In this document: piece after piece, positions 18,541 to 27,621 of the stretch
How the letters are laid out: every line of letters starts with the position of its first letter
Position numbering within the stretch: the stretch's first letter is position 1
Assembly (NCBI RefSeq): GCF_900106055.1
Contig: NZ_LT629792.1
Span: forward strand, 2,170,001 to 2,234,000
From: Schaalia radingae
Lineage (GTDB): Bacteria > Actinomycetota > Actinomycetes > Actinomycetales > Actinomycetaceae
Length of the DNA stretch: 64,000 nt
Reading direction: 5' to 3'
Translations under genes and position numbers: made by a program
The notes under the pieces: generated by a model
What the model was told of the DNA's origin: nothing
Seen by the model: only the letters and a program-made list of their open reading frames with translations
Databases searched by the model: none

Positions 18541-18581
18541 TTTCGATTTGCCTATGATGAATTTTAGTAAATCAATCGAAA
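18541..18581. promoter_or_regulatory. Candidate DeoR operator
   Basis: TTTCGATT at 18541-18548 is repeated inverted as AATCGAAA at 18574-18581; the 33-base offset is about three helical turns. It is 18-58 bases upstream of the DeoR start, within the likely promoter. Assignment to the adjacent regulator is inference from position. Confidence 0.4.
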
Positions 18582-18687
18582 GTATGCAACACTCGATATG
18601 TGAACTTTTCTCCGCCACTTTTCCGCTGAATCACGCCCTTCCAGCCGTCAGATAACAACTGGAAATCAACGGAAGGCAGAAAACTAA

Positions 18688-18724
18688 GTCGCCCTCGTTG
18701 AAGAAAAATCTTCACGAGGGCGAC
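18688..18724 (-). terminator. Hairpin between fucose and dehydrogenase operons
   Basis: GTCGCCCTCGT arm pairs with ACGAGGGCGAC; with one bulged T the stem continues to about 16 bp and closes on an AAAA loop. It lies 75 bases past the fucU stop and ahead of the DeoR promoter, so it probably ends fucose transcription. Confidence 0.7.
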
Positions 18725-18798
18725 GAAAGTCCCAGATACTCACCTCAGATCAATCGTCACTCAAACGAAAATCCGGTGAACGGAGGGTAACGGAGCGG

Positions 18799-19230
18799 CT
18801 ACTCACCAGGCTGGCGCACGCCGATTGTCAGCAGCAAGTTCGCGTACAGGCGCTGATCGCCCGTCGCCACAATAATGCCGACATCCTCACTTCGAGCCGC
18901 GTCGTAGAACTTGAAGCGCGGAATCTCACCGAATTCCACATCCAGCAAAGCTGCCTTGTAGTCGGCGTGAGCCGGAATGTCAATCGTGTCCTGATCATCC
19001 TCAGGCACCATGATCTCCGCTTTTTCAATCGGGATCGTGCGCTTGAGAACTTCGAGGATCTCGTTGACGCCCAGCAAGCCGGGCGCAAGGTTGAGGGAGA
19101 TCAGTTCGCAGCGCTCGTTCACGCCGGTGGTGTGCGGGTAGTTACCATCGGCCAGCAAGATCTTCGAGCCGTGTCCGGCTGCGGCAAGTGCGCGTAGGAA
19201 CGCGGGGTGAGTCATAGGTCCGTACAGCAT
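18799..19230 (-). CDS. fucU: L-fucose mutarotase, RbsD/FucU family
   Basis: 143 aa, the normal family length. It has the RbsD/FucU pattern: HPAFLRALAAAGHGSKILLADGNYP near the N-terminus, with the catalytic His in GHG and Asp in ADGNYP, and a C-terminal ATGDQRLYANLLLTIGV. It interconverts sugar anomers so the isomerase receives its preferred form. The ATG at 19230 has AAAGGA eight bases upstream; a longer open frame above it is only the shadow of lacI. It follows the LacI gene by 13 bases, the last gene of the fucose cluster. Confidence 0.88.
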   Translation of the reverse strand: MLYGPMTHPAFLRALAAAGHGSKILLADGNYPHTTGVNERCELISLNLAPGLLGVNEILEVLKRTIPIEKAEIMVPEDDQDTIDIPAHADYKAALLDVEFGEIPRFKFYDAARSEDVGIIVATGDQRLYANLLLTIGVRQPGE

Positions 19231-19243
19231 CAGTGGTGTCCTT

Positions 19244-20305
19244 TCATTCGTAGTGAGTGACAATTTGGGAGCTGGTCCGAATGACCAGTTCGGGGGGAAT
19301 GATGAAGTCCTGCGGTGGGCGTCCGGCAATGAGGTCGACGATCTGACGAATCGCCGTGCGGCCCACCCGGTCAAAGGGCTGTCGAATAGTTGTGAGCGGC
19401 GGCGAGAAGCACTGCGCGCCCGCCTCATCGTCAAAACCGACCACGCGGGTGTCGTGGGGGAGCTCTCCGCCGAGCTCGCGAACGGCGCGCATGGCGCCCA
19501 GCGCAATCTGGTCGTTGGATGCGACGATTCCCTGAGGGATGCGCCCCATGCTGTAGGTGGCATCGAATCCGTCCACCGCATTCCACGAGCCACATTCGAT
19601 GATCTCGACATTTAAAGAGGCGTCGGACTGCGCACACGCTTCTTCGAATCCCTTGCGCCGCTGATGTGCGTCGTTCCAGCTTGCCGGCCCCATCAGGTGA
19701 ACGATGTCAGTGACTCCGCCACGCAGCAGATGGTCGGTGGCGACTCGTGAGCCCAGCACGTTATCGACAGAGACGGTCGATACGCCATCGATAGTCGTTT
19801 CCGATGACAGCAGCAGCGTCGTCGGCGTTGTGCGAGCCAGCTTCATCGCCATTTCGATGACGGGGTCCTGACCGCCCAGAATGACGATTCCGTCGACTCG
19901 AAATGGGATCGCGTTACTGGTGACGTGCCCGTCAGACATGTAGACATTCGAAATCGACACGCTCAGACCGGCATCGCTGGCAGCGTTGAGCACATGCAGC
20001 AACGTCTGGCCGTGCCCGTGGAACATCGGCGCCGCCATCAGCACATGGATGACCCCTGTACGCTTGCCGGCAAGAGCCCTGGCCGCATAGTTCGGCCGGT
20101 ACCCCATCTCGTGGAGCAGCGCGGTGATATTCGCTCGTGTGGAATCTGCGACTTCAGGGTCGCCTCGTACCACGCGCGAGACCGTGTTGGCTGACACGCC
20201 GGCATGGCGCGCCACGTCTGCGAGCGAGACTCGCTTGTTCTTCGCGGGTGGTCCGTTCTTAACGCGCAGAGGGTTCGTGGACACGGGTCTTCGCTGTCGT
20301 TGCAA
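19244..20305 (-). CDS. LacI-family transcriptional regulator of fucose genes
   Basis: Up to 353 aa. The N-terminal helix-turn-helix reads VSLADVARHAGVSANTVSRVVRG, followed by the LacI hinge (YRPNYAARALAG) and a periplasmic-binding-protein-like sensor domain. The TTG at 20305 overlaps the end of the kinase gene by 47 bases; a GTG at 20284 gives a smaller overlap and is equally possible. Lying between kinase and mutarotase, it should control fucose uptake and catabolism. The two palindromes at the head of the cluster (27451-27464 and 27622-27633) have the even symmetric form that LacI proteins bind. Confidence 0.9.
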   Translation of the reverse strand: MQRQRRPVSTNPLRVKNGPPAKNKRVSLADVARHAGVSANTVSRVVRGDPEVADSTRANITALLHEMGYRPNYAARALAGKRTGVIHVLMAAPMFHGHGQTLLHVLNAASDAGLSVSISNVYMSDGHVTSNAIPFRVDGIVILGGQDPVIEMAMKLARTTPTTLLLSSETTIDGVSTVSVDNVLGSRVATDHLLRGGVTDIVHLMGPASWNDAHQRRKGFEEACAQSDASLNVEIIECGSWNAVDGFDATYSMGRIPQGIVASNDQIALGAMRAVRELGGELPHDTRVVGFDDEAGAQCFSPPLTTIRQPFDRVGRTAIRQIVDLIAGRPPQDFIIPPELVIRTSSQIVTHYE

Positions 20306-21665
20306 TGATGTGGGGCCTGTCGCCTGAAGCGATGTTCCCCATTATTTCCAGTTGCGCGATGAGGGAGCCCAGGATCGACGCTTCGATCGGGCCGGCCACG
20401 ACACGCAGCTGAGCGGCCTGCGCGGTCAGATCACACAGAAGGTGGTTGCGCGCGCCACCTCCTACCAGGTTGAGTTGGTCGGGCCTGCTTCCAGCGATCT
20501 GCGCCAGCTCGTCAATGCCGCGCGCATAACGCTGGGCAAAGGATTCAATGACCAGTCGTACGTACTCGGGCTTCGTCGAGGGAGGCTCACCGCCGGCTTC
20601 CCGAATCACGGTGTCGATCTTTTCAACCATTTCACCGGGTTCGGCAAAACGGGAGTCATCCGGGTCAAACAGATGTGCGGACGGGGCGCATGTGCGCGCA
20701 GCGGCCACCAATTCGTCGGTGTCGGTCGGCATCCCTTCGCGCTCCCACTGACGCTGGAGTTCCTGCAGGATCCACATGCCGGTGATGTTGAACAGCGGAC
20801 GAACTCCTCCGTCACTGCGTGATTCATTGGTCAGGCCCAGTTTGAATGCTGCGTCAGTGAGCAGCGGGCGGTCCAGCATGCCGCCGAGCACGGACCATGA
20901 TCCGCAGGACAGGAAGTACGCTTTGACGCCTTCTTCGACAGGCAGGCCGTGGACTGCACATGCCGTATCGTGTGCGCCGCCGCGCACCACCGTGAGCGAT
21001 TCAAGCCCTTCGACCGTGCACGGGCCGACTGTGGTGAGGTCATCGTTGAGATCACCAACCCATGAACGGGGAAGACCAAGGCGTGAAAAGACCGTGTCTG
21101 ACCAGCGTGGCGAACCAGGTTCGCACAGTCCTGAGCTGGAGCAGATAGAACGAGACCAGCCTTTGACGCCGGACAGTTTCCACGCGAAGTAATCAGGCAG
21201 AAGCAGAACCGTGTCGATGTGCTCAGCCAGTTCCGGTTCTTCGCGGGTCAGTGCAACGAGCTGGTTTGCGGTGTTGATGGTGGCTGGAGCGATTCCCGTC
21301 AGATGAAAGAATTCTTCATCATCAATGCGTTGACGGAATTGTTCCAATGTGCGTGCCGTGCGCTCATCGCGGTAGGCGCGTGGTGGGCCAACAGGATGAT
21401 CGTCGCTGTCCAGCGCGACGAAGTCGACGCCCCAGGTATCCACAGATACGGATTGTGCGTCGGGATATTCCTGGACGGCTTTCTGCAGACCTTCAACGGT
21501 TTGATCCCACAAACGCTCCAGGTCCCACACCAGTGAGCCGTCACGTCGGATCGCTTCATGTGAGAACCGATGCACCTCGTGGATCTCAATATGGTCGCCT
21601 TCCAAGCGTCCTGCAACAACGCGGCCTGACGACGACCCTAAATCGACAGCAAGCGCAGTGGTCAT
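20259..21665 (-). CDS. fucK: FGGY sugar kinase (fuculokinase/rhamnulokinase type)
   Basis: 468 aa. ATPase-fold motifs are present: ALAVDLGSSSGRVVAG at the N-terminus, SVDTWGVDFVALD, the conserved GGAHDTACAV, SCGSWSVLG, and the C-terminal NLVGGGARNHLLCDLTAQ. The overall pattern is nearest to rhamnulokinase (RhaB); with FucI beside it the likely product is L-fuculose 1-phosphate. The ATG at 21665 has AAGGACG before it; the open frame upstream is not needed. It lies downstream of fucI across a 154-base gap with a strong hairpin. Rhamnulose or another ketose is possible as substrate. Confidence 0.88.
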   Translation of the reverse strand: MTTALAVDLGSSSGRVVAGRLEGDHIEIHEVHRFSHEAIRRDGSLVWDLERLWDQTVEGLQKAVQEYPDAQSVSVDTWGVDFVALDSDDHPVGPPRAYRDERTARTLEQFRQRIDDEEFFHLTGIAPATINTANQLVALTREEPELAEHIDTVLLLPDYFAWKLSGVKGWSRSICSSSGLCEPGSPRWSDTVFSRLGLPRSWVGDLNDDLTTVGPCTVEGLESLTVVRGGAHDTACAVHGLPVEEGVKAYFLSCGSWSVLGGMLDRPLLTDAAFKLGLTNESRSDGGVRPLFNITGMWILQELQRQWEREGMPTDTDELVAAARTCAPSAHLFDPDDSRFAEPGEMVEKIDTVIREAGGEPPSTKPEYVRLVIESFAQRYARGIDELAQIAGSRPDQLNLVGGGARNHLLCDLTAQAAQLRVVAGPIEASILGSLIAQLEIMGNIASGDRPHIIATTAKTRVHEPSAR

Positions 21666-21752
21666 GAAACGTCCTTCTTTTCTCAGTATTTTCAGTGTGA
21701 TGTCAGTGGTAATTGTCCGAGGGTGACAGTGCATTCGCCCAGTGGGTGCAGT

Positions 21753-21784
21753 GATGGGTGGGGCGCCTTGACGCCCCACCCATC
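21753..21784 (-). terminator. Hairpin between fucI and kinase gene
   Basis: GATGGGTGGGGCG (21753-21765) pairs perfectly with 21772-21784, loop CCTTGA. It lies 36 bases after the fucI stop. In mid-cluster it may act as a partial terminator or protect the upstream message. Confidence 0.6.
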
Positions 21785-21819
21785 GGGCATCCTGATGTCA
21801 GCGGCGAGAGCCGGATGAC

Positions 21820-23586
21820 TCAGCGGTACAGCGGTCCGAAGTTCTTGCAGGCACGGTAGTCCGCGCCTTCAACGTCGGCTGTTCCGAACAGTGTCCATGC
21901 GCGCGGACGGAAGATATCATCTTCCGGCACGTTATGCATGTTAACCGGGATACGGAGCATGGAGGCCAGCGTGATGAGCTGAGCGCCAATATGTCCGTAT
22001 GAGATTGCACCGTGGTTGGCGCCCCAGTTATTCATCACGTCGTAGACGGAGGCAAAGGCCCCCTCGCCGGTCAGACGCGGTGCGAACCAGGTGGTCGGCC
22101 ATGCCGGGTCGGTGCGCTGCTCAATGGTTGTGGCGACTTCGTCGGGCAGATCAATGGTCCAGCCTTCAGCGATCTGCAGAACCGGGCCCTGTCCGTAGAC
22201 AAGGTTGATACGGCACATCGTCACGGGCATTTCGCCGCTGGTGCGGAAGTGGGTTGACCACCCACCACCGGGGAAGTATTCGTACCCTGAGGGGTGGAAG
22301 GTTGTTGCCTCAAGGGCTGCCTTCTGGTCCTCTTCGGTTACTTCCCACCACGGCTTGATGACAGGCTTGCCGTCACGGGTGGCCTTGCCGGCACCATCCA
22401 GTGTGGTCGAGCCGGAGTTGCGCAGATCCAGGAAGCCGTCCTTTGCGTGTCCTTCCAGCTCATAGCCGGTGACTCGCTTGACCGATTCCGGGCTCCAGTA
22501 GGTGCGCACGTCGGAGAAGATCTGCGGGGTGTTGGTCAGCAGATATCCGAACAGCATGGATGCACCGTTCAGGGAGTCATTTTCGGTTGCGACAACTCCG
22601 ACTGGCTGACGTGCGCCGTTCCAGTCAAAGTTGGTGTTGAGGACAGTTTCCATGACGTCGCCGTTGGGCATGCCGTCTGTCCACTGACGCTGTCCCTGGA
22701 ATCCGGCTGCGATTGCACCATGGCCGCCGGCTTCTTCGGCCCATCCCTTTTCTGCCAGCTTGGGGTTGCCTTTCATCAGGTCGTGGCCGATCAGCACCAT
22801 CTTGGCACAGGTTTCCCACCAATCTTCATGGCGCTCGGGATGCTGGTTCTTTTCCGGGTTGTAGTCCTTTCCGATGGTGAAGTTTTCCTTCATCCACTTC
22901 AGGGCCTTTTCGTACTCTTCTTCGTCGTAGATCTTCTCGTTGATACGGCGGTAGAACTCGGACATATCGATGTACTCATTGCGCATGCCAAGGTAGGGGC
23001 CGAAGAATTCGTCCTTGACCGTTGATCCGGCAATGCCCATGGCAACCGAGCCCATCGACAGGTATGCTTCACCGCGCATCTGTGCCACAGCCAGACCTGC
23101 CTTCGCAAAGTCGAGCAGACGGCCACGCACGTCATCGGGGATGGTCTCGTCGTCAGCATCCTGGACCTGCTTACCGTAGATGCCGAATGCCGGGAAGCCG
23201 AGTTGTGCGTGTCCTGCCAGTGCAGCGGCAAGGTAGACGGCGCCTGGACGCTCTGTGCCGTTGAAGCCCCAGATTGCGTGCGGGGTACGGGTGTCCATCT
23301 GCAGGGTTTCTGTGCCGTAGCACCAGCACGGGGTCACCGAGACAGTCAGACCAACGTTTTCAGTGTCGAATTTCTTCTGGCATGCGATGGCTTCGGAAAC
23401 GCCACCAATGGTGGTGTCAGCGATGATGCATTTCACAGGTTCACCATCGATGTAGTGTAGTTCGTCCGTGTACAGCTTCGCCAGACGCTGAGCCATGCCC
23501 ATTGTCTGATCTTCGAGGCTTTCACGCACTCCCCTGCGACGTCCATCGATAATTGGTCGGATGCCGATCTTGGGGTGTTCAGCCAT
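21820..23586 (-). CDS. fucI: L-fucose isomerase
   Basis: 588 aa, against 591 in E. coli. It interconverts L-fucose and L-fuculose using Mn2+. Family blocks are unmistakable: [37 protein letters not shown], the metal-ligand Glu in GDVMETVLN and Asp in [23 protein letters not shown], and the metal-ligand His region [18 protein letters not shown]. It begins a sub-block isomerase-kinase-regulator-mutarotase downstream of the ABC transporter. D-arabinose is a common alternative substrate of this family. Confidence 0.97.
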   Translation of the reverse strand: MAEHPKIGIRPIIDGRRRGVRESLEDQTMGMAQRLAKLYTDELHYIDGEPVKCIIADTTIGGVSEAIACQKKFDTENVGLTVSVTPCWCYGTETLQMDTRTPHAIWGFNGTERPGAVYLAAALAGHAQLGFPAFGIYGKQVQDADDETIPDDVRGRLLDFAKAGLAVAQMRGEAYLSMGSVAMGIAGSTVKDEFFGPYLGMRNEYIDMSEFYRRINEKIYDEEEYEKALKWMKENFTIGKDYNPEKNQHPERHEDWWETCAKMVLIGHDLMKGNPKLAEKGWAEEAGGHGAIAAGFQGQRQWTDGMPNGDVMETVLNTNFDWNGARQPVGVVATENDSLNGASMLFGYLLTNTPQIFSDVRTYWSPESVKRVTGYELEGHAKDGFLDLRNSGSTTLDGAGKATRDGKPVIKPWWEVTEEDQKAALEATTFHPSGYEYFPGGGWSTHFRTSGEMPVTMCRINLVYGQGPVLQIAEGWTIDLPDEVATTIEQRTDPAWPTTWFAPRLTGEGAFASVYDVMNNWGANHGAISYGHIGAQLITLASMLRIPVNMHNVPEDDIFRPRAWTLFGTADVEGADYRACKNFGPLYR

Positions 23587-23702
23587 GTTTCCTCATTCCT
23601 TCATTGGTTTCGTTTGTCTTAGTTGGTCCCCTGCGTGGCAGTAAGGACGGTGACGTTCGGCCGAAGCGTCACGTCACTATTATGTCCCGTTGGTCAGGAG
23701 GT

Positions 23703-23737
23703 GGTGGAGGGGGATCAACGGGTTCTCCCCCTCCACC
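23703..23737 (-). terminator. Hairpin between transporter and fucI
   Basis: GGTGGAGGGGGA (23703-23714) pairs with 23726-23737, loop 11 bases. It lies 28 bases after the stop of the binding-protein gene. Such a hairpin commonly keeps binding-protein message abundant while letting some transcription through to the next gene. Confidence 0.6.
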
Positions 23738-23764
23738 TGGGCTATTATCCGGTGGGATGTGAAA

Positions 23765-24784
23765 TCACTCGTAGAGGTTGGCCTTAATGTCAGGATCGTC
23801 CATATTGGTCTTGTCATACCAGGCGAAACCGGAGTCAATGATCTTGGGCAGTTCTTCACCCTTGATGGCTGCAATTGCAGCCTTGACAGTTTCGTATCCC
23901 ATCTTGACTGGAGCCTGAGTCACAGCGCCGGCCTGCACGCCGCTGCGAACGGATTCGAGCTGTGCCTTACCGGAGTCGATACCAACCATCTGAACCTTGC
24001 CGGCGTTGCCGGATTCGGTCACACCCTGCATCGTGCCGATGGCTGATGCTTCGTTCGTTGCGCCAATACCTACAACATCCGGGTTGGCAGTCAGAATGCT
24101 CTTGGCAACGTCAGCTGCCACACCGACCTCGCCGCCGATCTGGGGATCGAGCAGTTCGATGTCAGGTTCATTCTCAGCCATGTATTCCTGGTATCCGGCG
24201 CAGCGGTCCTTACCGGTCTGGGAGGTGTCATCGTGGCAGACCAGAGCAACCTTGCCCTTGTGGCCCACGAGTTCCGCCAGGTGCTTGGCGGCTTCAGCGG
24301 CAGCGGCCTTGTTGTCCGTCTGAACGGTTGTCACCGGAATGTCGGACTCAACGCCGGAGTCGAATGCGACCACCGGAATGTTGGCGGCCTTGATCTGCTC
24401 GAGGATCGGGGCGGCAGCTTCTGAATCCAGTGCTGCAAATCCGATTGCAGCAGGCTTGGTGTCCAGTGCGGTCTGGAGCTGCTGGAGCTGCTCAGTGATG
24501 GCTTGCTCGTTGGCGGGTCCGATGAATTCAACCTTGTAGCCGAATTCTTCACCTGCCTGCATTGCGCCTTCCTTCACTGCCTGCCAGAAGCGGTGCTGGA
24601 AGCCTTTCGAGACGAGGTAGATGGTTTCACCGCTGGCAGCACCGCCGGCGCTTTCACCGCTCTGTGTTGCACCGGCGTCGCCGGAAGCGGCGTTTGTGTC
24701 GCCGCCGCCTGATGAGCAAGCGGTCATTCCCAATGCCATTGCCCCAGCGGCAATGAGGCTCACGATACGTCCAATTGGGCGCAT
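23765..24784 (-). CDS. Sugar ABC transporter substrate-binding lipoprotein
   Basis: 339 aa. Signal peptide MRPIGRIVSLIAAGAMALGMTAC places the lipidated cysteine at residue 23, followed by a Ser/Gly-rich linker. The mature part is a type 1 periplasmic-binding fold of the RbsB class: TIYLVSKGFQHRFWQAVKEGAMQ, VAFDSGVESD, VGIGATNEASAIG and VGIDSGKAQ. The ATG at 24784 is preceded by AAAGGA; an upstream extension in the same frame lacks signal-peptide character. It is third in the transporter operon after ATPase and permease. L-fucose is inferred from downstream fucI. Confidence 0.92.
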   Translation of the reverse strand: MRPIGRIVSLIAAGAMALGMTACSSGGGDTNAASGDAGATQSGESAGGAASGETIYLVSKGFQHRFWQAVKEGAMQAGEEFGYKVEFIGPANEQAITEQLQQLQTALDTKPAAIGFAALDSEAAAPILEQIKAANIPVVAFDSGVESDIPVTTVQTDNKAAAAEAAKHLAELVGHKGKVALVCHDDTSQTGKDRCAGYQEYMAENEPDIELLDPQIGGEVGVAADVAKSILTANPDVVGIGATNEASAIGTMQGVTESGNAGKVQMVGIDSGKAQLESVRSGVQAGAVTQAPVKMGYETVKAAIAAIKGEELPKIIDSGFAWYDKTNMDDPDIKANLYE

Positions 24785-24860
24785 TGCTGTTCCTTTCTTT
24801 CGGGCGAAGGTCTTTCTTCGCCGTTGTGGTGGTTGGACGGTTGTCCGATTCAAGTAATGC

Positions 24861-25883
24861 TTACACTGCCTGAGCACGGGCTCGGCGGACGTTATCGATA
24901 AAGACTGCCAGCAGGATGACCAGGCCGGTCACCACGAGCTGCCATTCCTTTGCAACACCCATCATCTGCAGACCTGTCGTCAGAGTGTTCATCAGCAGCG
25001 CACCAATGAACGTACCGATGATTGTGGCGCGACCACCGGCAAGTGAGGTACCGCCGATGACGACCGCTGCGATTGCCTGCAACTCGAGTCCGAGACCTTC
25101 AGCAGGTTGTGCGAATCCGAATCGTGCTGAGTACAGAATGCCGCCGATGGCCGTGAAGATACCGGCTGCGATGTACACCATCAAGGTCCAGAAGCGCACG
25201 TTCACGCCTGACAGGCGTGTGGCTTCGATGTTCGATCCCATCGACAGCGCGTAGCGGCCCAGGACCGTGCGCGTCAGCAGGATCGATGCGATGACAGTCA
25301 AGATAATGAAGATCAACGCTGCGTTGGGCAGGGAGCCGATCAGTTTGCCGTTCGACAGGTTGTAGTAGAACGGCGAGGGGATCTTGATCGAGCTCTTACC
25401 CGACAGAATCAGTGACAGACCGTTGGCTGCCATCATCATGGCCAGTGTGGCGATGAAGGGAGGAATACCCAGGAACGCCACGTTAAACCCGTTGACCAGT
25501 CCGATCACTGCGCCGACCACCAGGACGAGCAGCAAGCCGATACCGACGGGCAGCCCGAGGTATCCGGATTCGGGTGAGCCCATCAGCAGACCTGCCGACA
25601 CTGCTGTCAGCGTCATGCCGGTGCCCACTGACAGGTCGATGCCGCCGGTGGCGATGATGAACGTTGCACCCAGCGCCATGACGCCGATTGCAGAAGCTGC
25701 CATCAGGACGTTCATGAACACGCCAATGGATGCGAAGTTCGGGGCTGCGAACAGGAAGTAAATGTAAATCAGGATCAGTGCAGCGAATGCGAAAAGCTGC
25801 TGAATTGATGACTTCAGGAAAGTCACGACTTTGCTGTTGGACTTTTCTGACGCTTGGTCTTTCGTTTCAACCTCGGTGCTCAC
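24861..25883 (-). CDS. Sugar ABC transporter permease, RbsC-like
   Basis: 340 aa integral membrane protein with about eight to ten spans. It has the RbsC-family motifs ATFIIATGGIDLSVGTGMTL and the EAA-like cytoplasmic loop IAAVVIGGTSLAGGRATIIGTFIGALL near residues 265-295. Its start overlaps the stop of the ATPase gene by four bases. It belongs to the CUT2 class of pentose and deoxyhexose importers, in which one ATPase gene carries two nucleotide-binding domains. Confidence 0.93.
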   Translation of the reverse strand: MSTEVETKDQASEKSNSKVVTFLKSSIQQLFAFAALILIYIYFLFAAPNFASIGVFMNVLMAASAIGVMALGATFIIATGGIDLSVGTGMTLTAVSAGLLMGSPESGYLGLPVGIGLLLVLVVGAVIGLVNGFNVAFLGIPPFIATLAMMMAANGLSLILSGKSSIKIPSPFYYNLSNGKLIGSLPNAALIFIILTVIASILLTRTVLGRYALSMGSNIEATRLSGVNVRFWTLMVYIAAGIFTAIGGILYSARFGFAQPAEGLGLELQAIAAVVIGGTSLAGGRATIIGTFIGALLMNTLTTGLQMMGVAKEWQLVVTGLVILLAVFIDNVRRARAQAV

Positions 25884-27397
25884 GCGTCCACTCCCATTGC
25901 TTGCTCTTGGCCAACGGTGGCCAGTTCCATGATCTTTTCTTGGGTGGCTTCCTCGTTATCGAGGATGCCGATAATGCGGCCCTGTGCCATCACTGCGATG
26001 CGGTTCGACAGGCGCAGTACTTCGGGCAGTTCCGATGAAATCACAACGATTGCCTTGCCTTGCGCCGCGAGGTTTTCCAGCAGTTGATAGATCTCTTCTT
26101 TTGCGCCCACGTCGATACCGCGTGTTGGCTCATCGAAGATCAAGACATCACTGTCTCGAACCAACCACTTGGCAATAACAACTTTCTGCTGGTTACCACC
26201 AGACAGGTTCAACAGGGTCTGATTGATTGAAGGGGTGCGAATCCGCAATTTGTCCACATAGTCGAGTGCGGTCCTGCGGATCTTGCGATCGTCGACAAAG
26301 CCCGCTTTCGCATAGTCCTTCATGTCGGCCAGCGTGACGTTGGCTTTCACGTCAGCATCCAGCAGGATTCCGAAGCGTTTACGGTCTTCGGACAGGTAGC
26401 CGATACCGTTCGTCACCCCGTCTTTGGCGTTCGTAATCCTGACCTTCTTGCCGTGCACGTAAATGTCACCTTCGGTGCGCGGATCAGCACCGAAGACGCA
26501 TCGCGCCACTTCGGTGCGACCTGCACCCATCAGACCGGCGAATCCGAAAATCTCACCCTTCTTCACGTCGAAGCTCACGTTCTTGATGAGATTCTTCGTG
26601 GACAGGTTCTTGACTTCCAGAACAGTTTCGTCTGTCTGCGGCTTCGTGACGGGACGGACGTCAGACTTCAGTTTGCGTCCCACCATCATGGAGATGATTT
26701 CCTGCATCTCCACTTCAGCCGTGTTCACCGTGCCGACGTATTCACCGTCGCGCAGAACGACCACGCGGTCCGTAATCTGCTTGATTTCAGGCATACGGTG
26801 CGAGATGTATATCAGACCGGTTGACGGCGTGACGAAGTCGTGGATCAGGTCAAACAGTGCGTCCGTTTCTTCGATCGTCAACGCCGCAGTCGGCTCATCC
26901 ATAATGAGAATGTCTGCGTTATACGACAGCGCTCGGGCGATTTCCACCATCTGGAGGCGCGCCACTGACAGGTCGCGACAGTAAGCCTTGGGGTTGATAT
27001 CCATCTTCAGATGATCGAAAAGCTCCTGAGCATCCTTGTTCAGTTTCTTGTCATTGACGATCCCGGCTCTAGTGGAGCCTGGGCGCCCCAGGTACAGATT
27101 CTGGGCAACCGTCAGGTCGGGAACGATGTTGAGTTCCTGGTGAATGATGGCCAGGCCAAGGTCACGTGCGTGGTTGATGCCCGTCACGTGGACCTTTTCG
27201 CCCTTGATCCAAATCTCGCCGCCTGGATCAGGCTGATAAATACCGGTCAGGACCTTCATCAGCGTCGACTTTCCGGCACCGTTTTCACCGCAAAGCCCCA
27301 GCACTTCTCCTGCTCGAAGATCCAAATTGACATTCGATAGTGCTTTGACGCCCGGAAAGGTCTTCGACATACCTTTCAAGTCGAGCAAATGTGTCAC
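25880..27397 (-). CDS. Sugar ABC transporter ATP-binding protein (two NBDs)
   Basis: 505 aa with two ATPase domains, as in RbsA/MglA. The first has Walker A GENGAGKSTLMKVL (about residue 38), signature LSVARLQMVEIARAL (degenerate Q/signature region) and Walker B ILIMDEPTAAL. The second has a degenerate Walker A (GLMGAGRTEVARCV), signature LSGGNQQKVVIAKWL and Walker B VLIFDEPTRGID. It is the first gene of the transporter and fucose cluster, with AAGGGGTG before the ATG. Expression is probably controlled by the two palindromes in the 370-base upstream gap. Confidence 0.94.
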   Translation of the reverse strand: MTHLLDLKGMSKTFPGVKALSNVNLDLRAGEVLGLCGENGAGKSTLMKVLTGIYQPDPGGEIWIKGEKVHVTGINHARDLGLAIIHQELNIVPDLTVAQNLYLGRPGSTRAGIVNDKKLNKDAQELFDHLKMDINPKAYCRDLSVARLQMVEIARALSYNADILIMDEPTAALTIEETDALFDLIHDFVTPSTGLIYISHRMPEIKQITDRVVVLRDGEYVGTVNTAEVEMQEIISMMVGRKLKSDVRPVTKPQTDETVLEVKNLSTKNLIKNVSFDVKKGEIFGFAGLMGAGRTEVARCVFGADPRTEGDIYVHGKKVRITNAKDGVTNGIGYLSEDRKRFGILLDADVKANVTLADMKDYAKAGFVDDRKIRRTALDYVDKLRIRTPSINQTLLNLSGGNQQKVVIAKWLVRDSDVLIFDEPTRGIDVGAKEEIYQLLENLAAQGKAIVVISSELPEVLRLSNRIAVMAQGRIIGILDNEEATQEKIMELATVGQEQAMGVDA

Positions 27398-27450
27398 GTC
27401 TCACCCCTTCGTGCGTGGTACATAACGCCTGCGACAAATAAGACCTAGAC

Positions 27451-27464
27451 CGTTAGCGCTAACG
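27451..27464. promoter_or_regulatory. LacI-type operator, proximal
   Basis: CGTTAGCGCTAACG is a perfect 14-bp palindrome with a central CG/GC step typical of LacI-family operators. It sits 54-67 bases upstream of the transporter ATPase start, where it would block transcription. The partner is probably the LacI regulator encoded at 19244-20305. Confidence 0.65.
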
Positions 27465-27621
27465 ACTCCAGTGTCACATTTGTACGACAACGTGCTTGAC
27501 AGTGTAGCTTGGTTCGTGCAAAACGACAAATAAAGTGTTAAATCTGCCAAAAACGATATAAAAACGTAATTTTTCGTCCTCGTATCAGCACGACCGCTGC
27601 GCGACGCCGACCGTTTACGTG

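Noticed and set aside
23649..23672. Palindrome GTGACG-TTCGGCCGAA-G-CGTCAC upstream of fucI
   Set aside because: Nearly symmetric and possibly an operator, but it differs from the LacI sites and has an unpaired base; not enough to assign.
8695..27397. Fuculose-1-phosphate aldolase or lactaldehyde reductase
   Set aside because: I looked for class II aldolase motifs and iron-alcohol dehydrogenases among the frames of this window and found none; the transaldolase-like gene at 61076 is a different family.
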